Assembly (NCBI RefSeq): GCF_015221875.1
Contig: NZ_JACYGY010000001.1
Coordinates: 5,868,501 to 5,932,500, forward strand
From: Dyadobacter subterraneus
Lineage (GTDB): Bacteria > Bacteroidota > Bacteroidia > Cytophagales > Spirosomataceae
Direction: 5' to 3'
DNA: 64,000 bases
Below, piece after piece: positions 63,503-64,000 of the stretch. The number at the start of each line of letters is the position of its first letter. Position 1 is the stretch's first letter. The notes beneath the pieces are model-generated. The model saw nothing but the letters and a program-made list of their open reading frames with translations, did no database searches and had not been told where the DNA came from. Both the position numbers and the translations under genes were made by a program.

Positions 63503-64000
63503 TACTTTAGCCATCTTTGTGATTTGTATTTTACTGGGCAGCTGTTCAGTGAAAAAGTACGTCCCGGCTGGCCAAAGCCTGTATGTCGGGAATAGTGTAC
63601 ACGTAACTCCAGACACGCTCAGTAAGCCCAAAGTGGCGGATCTGGCTACAAGTTTGGAAGCGATTGTTAAGCCGCCACCAAATAAAACGATCTTCGGTTT
63701 TCCATGGAAAGTGTGGTTTTATTACTGGATCGGTGAGCCTAAGGATGAAGGAGGTTTAAGAAGCTGGTTTAGGAAAAAACTCGGACAGCCTCCTGTGTAT
63801 GCCAATCAGAGAATTGTCGATATCAATGCCAAAAATATGGTTGGTTTTATGGACAATGAAGGATATTACAAATCTTCTGCGGCTGGTAAGCTTGAATATA
63901 AGGTCAAAAAAAGGACGGCCACTGCACATTACGAAGCTTATGTAATGCCTCGTTACTTTATAAATGAGGTTAACTTCGTTGTTTCTGACAGTGCTCAGTT
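63492..64000 (+). CDS. tamL: TamL-like outer-membrane lipoprotein, cut by the right edge
   Basis: The first 169 codons run to the end of the window without a stop. The start ATG at 63492 overlaps the tamB end. The N-terminus has a lipobox ILLGSC (Cys18), then QSLYVGNSVHVTPDTLSKPKVADLATSLEAIVKPPPNKTIFGFPWKVWFYYWIGEPK and a FRKKLGQPPVYANQR stretch. These are typical of TamL, the Bacteroidota BamA/TamA family member with a lipid anchor, POTRA domains and a beta-barrel. Only the N-terminal part is visible. With tamB it makes a translocation and assembly module. Confidence 0.85.
   Translation, partial: MRISTLAIFVICILLGSCSVKKYVPAGQSLYVGNSVHVTPDTLSKPKVADLATSLEAIVKPPPNKTIFGFPWKVWFYYWIGEPKDEGGLRSWFRKKLGQPPVYANQRIVDINAKNMVGFMDNEGYYKSSAAGKLEYKVKKRTATAHYEAYVMPRYFINEVNFVVSDSAQ

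Noticed and set aside
1..64000. tRNA, rRNA, CRISPR, insertion sequences
   Set aside because: Looked for on both strands by eye; no cloverleaf, regular spaced repeats or transposase frames were found. A computed search could still reveal weak cases.

Overview
The window reads as a chromosome segment of a Bacteroidota bacterium of the order Cytophagales, most like Dyadobacter/Spirosomaceae. The evidence is several type IX secretion (T9SS) C-terminal sorting domains, a PorZ homologue, gingipain-family (C25) proteases, FG-GAP proteins, an outer-membrane receptor of the carboxypeptidase-regulatory/TonB type, a TamB-TamL pair, and recurrent promoters of the Bacteroidota form TTTG-N19/20-TAnnTTTG with little Shine-Dalgarno signal. 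The assignment is inferred from gene content, not from a database match. No rRNA, tRNA, CRISPR array or insertion sequence was seen.

Left part (1-15.3 kb). A repeat-built surface protein cut by the left edge is followed by porZ, uridine kinase and a lipoprotein. Next comes the most interesting locus: a 44-codon gene (5340-5474), too short for routine gene calling, whose product carries the lasso-peptide leader signature YxxPxLxxxGxxxxxTxG, directly followed by an asparagine-synthetase-like lasso cyclase (5492-7384). The two other expected genes, the B1 leader-binding protein and the B2 leader peptidase, are absent from the window. A perfect 23-bp inverted repeat with a 3-nt loop lies inside the start of the cyclase gene and could act as an attenuator or mRNA processing element. 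A 2OG-Fe(II) oxygenase and two tandem C25 proteases lie on the opposite strand, converging on the cyclase.

Middle part (15-38.9 kb). This holds a stand-alone acyl carrier protein, a NarL/LuxR-type two-component pair, an apparently frameshifted secreted protein, a T9SS-exported SGNH (sialate O-acetylesterase-like) esterase, malate:quinone oxidoreductase, an orphan TPR histidine kinase, and a GNAT plus MarR-GNAT operon whose promoter spacer is filled by a perfect palindrome. It continues with a cysteine desulfurase, a TlpA-like thioredoxin protein, a four-gene sugar operon (RhaT-type symporter, lipoprotein, FG-GAP protein, TIM-barrel epimerase), an FG-GAP T9SS cargo protein, and murF.

Right part (38.9-64 kb). 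This holds a toxin-antitoxin pair whose PIN toxin is broken by a one-base frameshift, an AhpC/AhpD peroxide-defence pair, adenosylhomocysteinase, an inverted-repeat element of about 155 bp, an MscS channel, lolA, and a hemicellulose/sugar operon (CE15 esterase, MFS permease, ROK kinase) between lolA and ftsK. It ends with pyrD, a nucleotidyltransferase pair, a GH20 hexosaminidase divergent from an outer-membrane receptor, a LolA-fold protein, tamB and the start of tamL.

Most genes are envelope, secretion, polysaccharide and housekeeping functions. The accessory elements are the split lasso locus, the broken PIN module, the nucleotidyltransferase pair, the inverted-repeat element and a few gene remnants.
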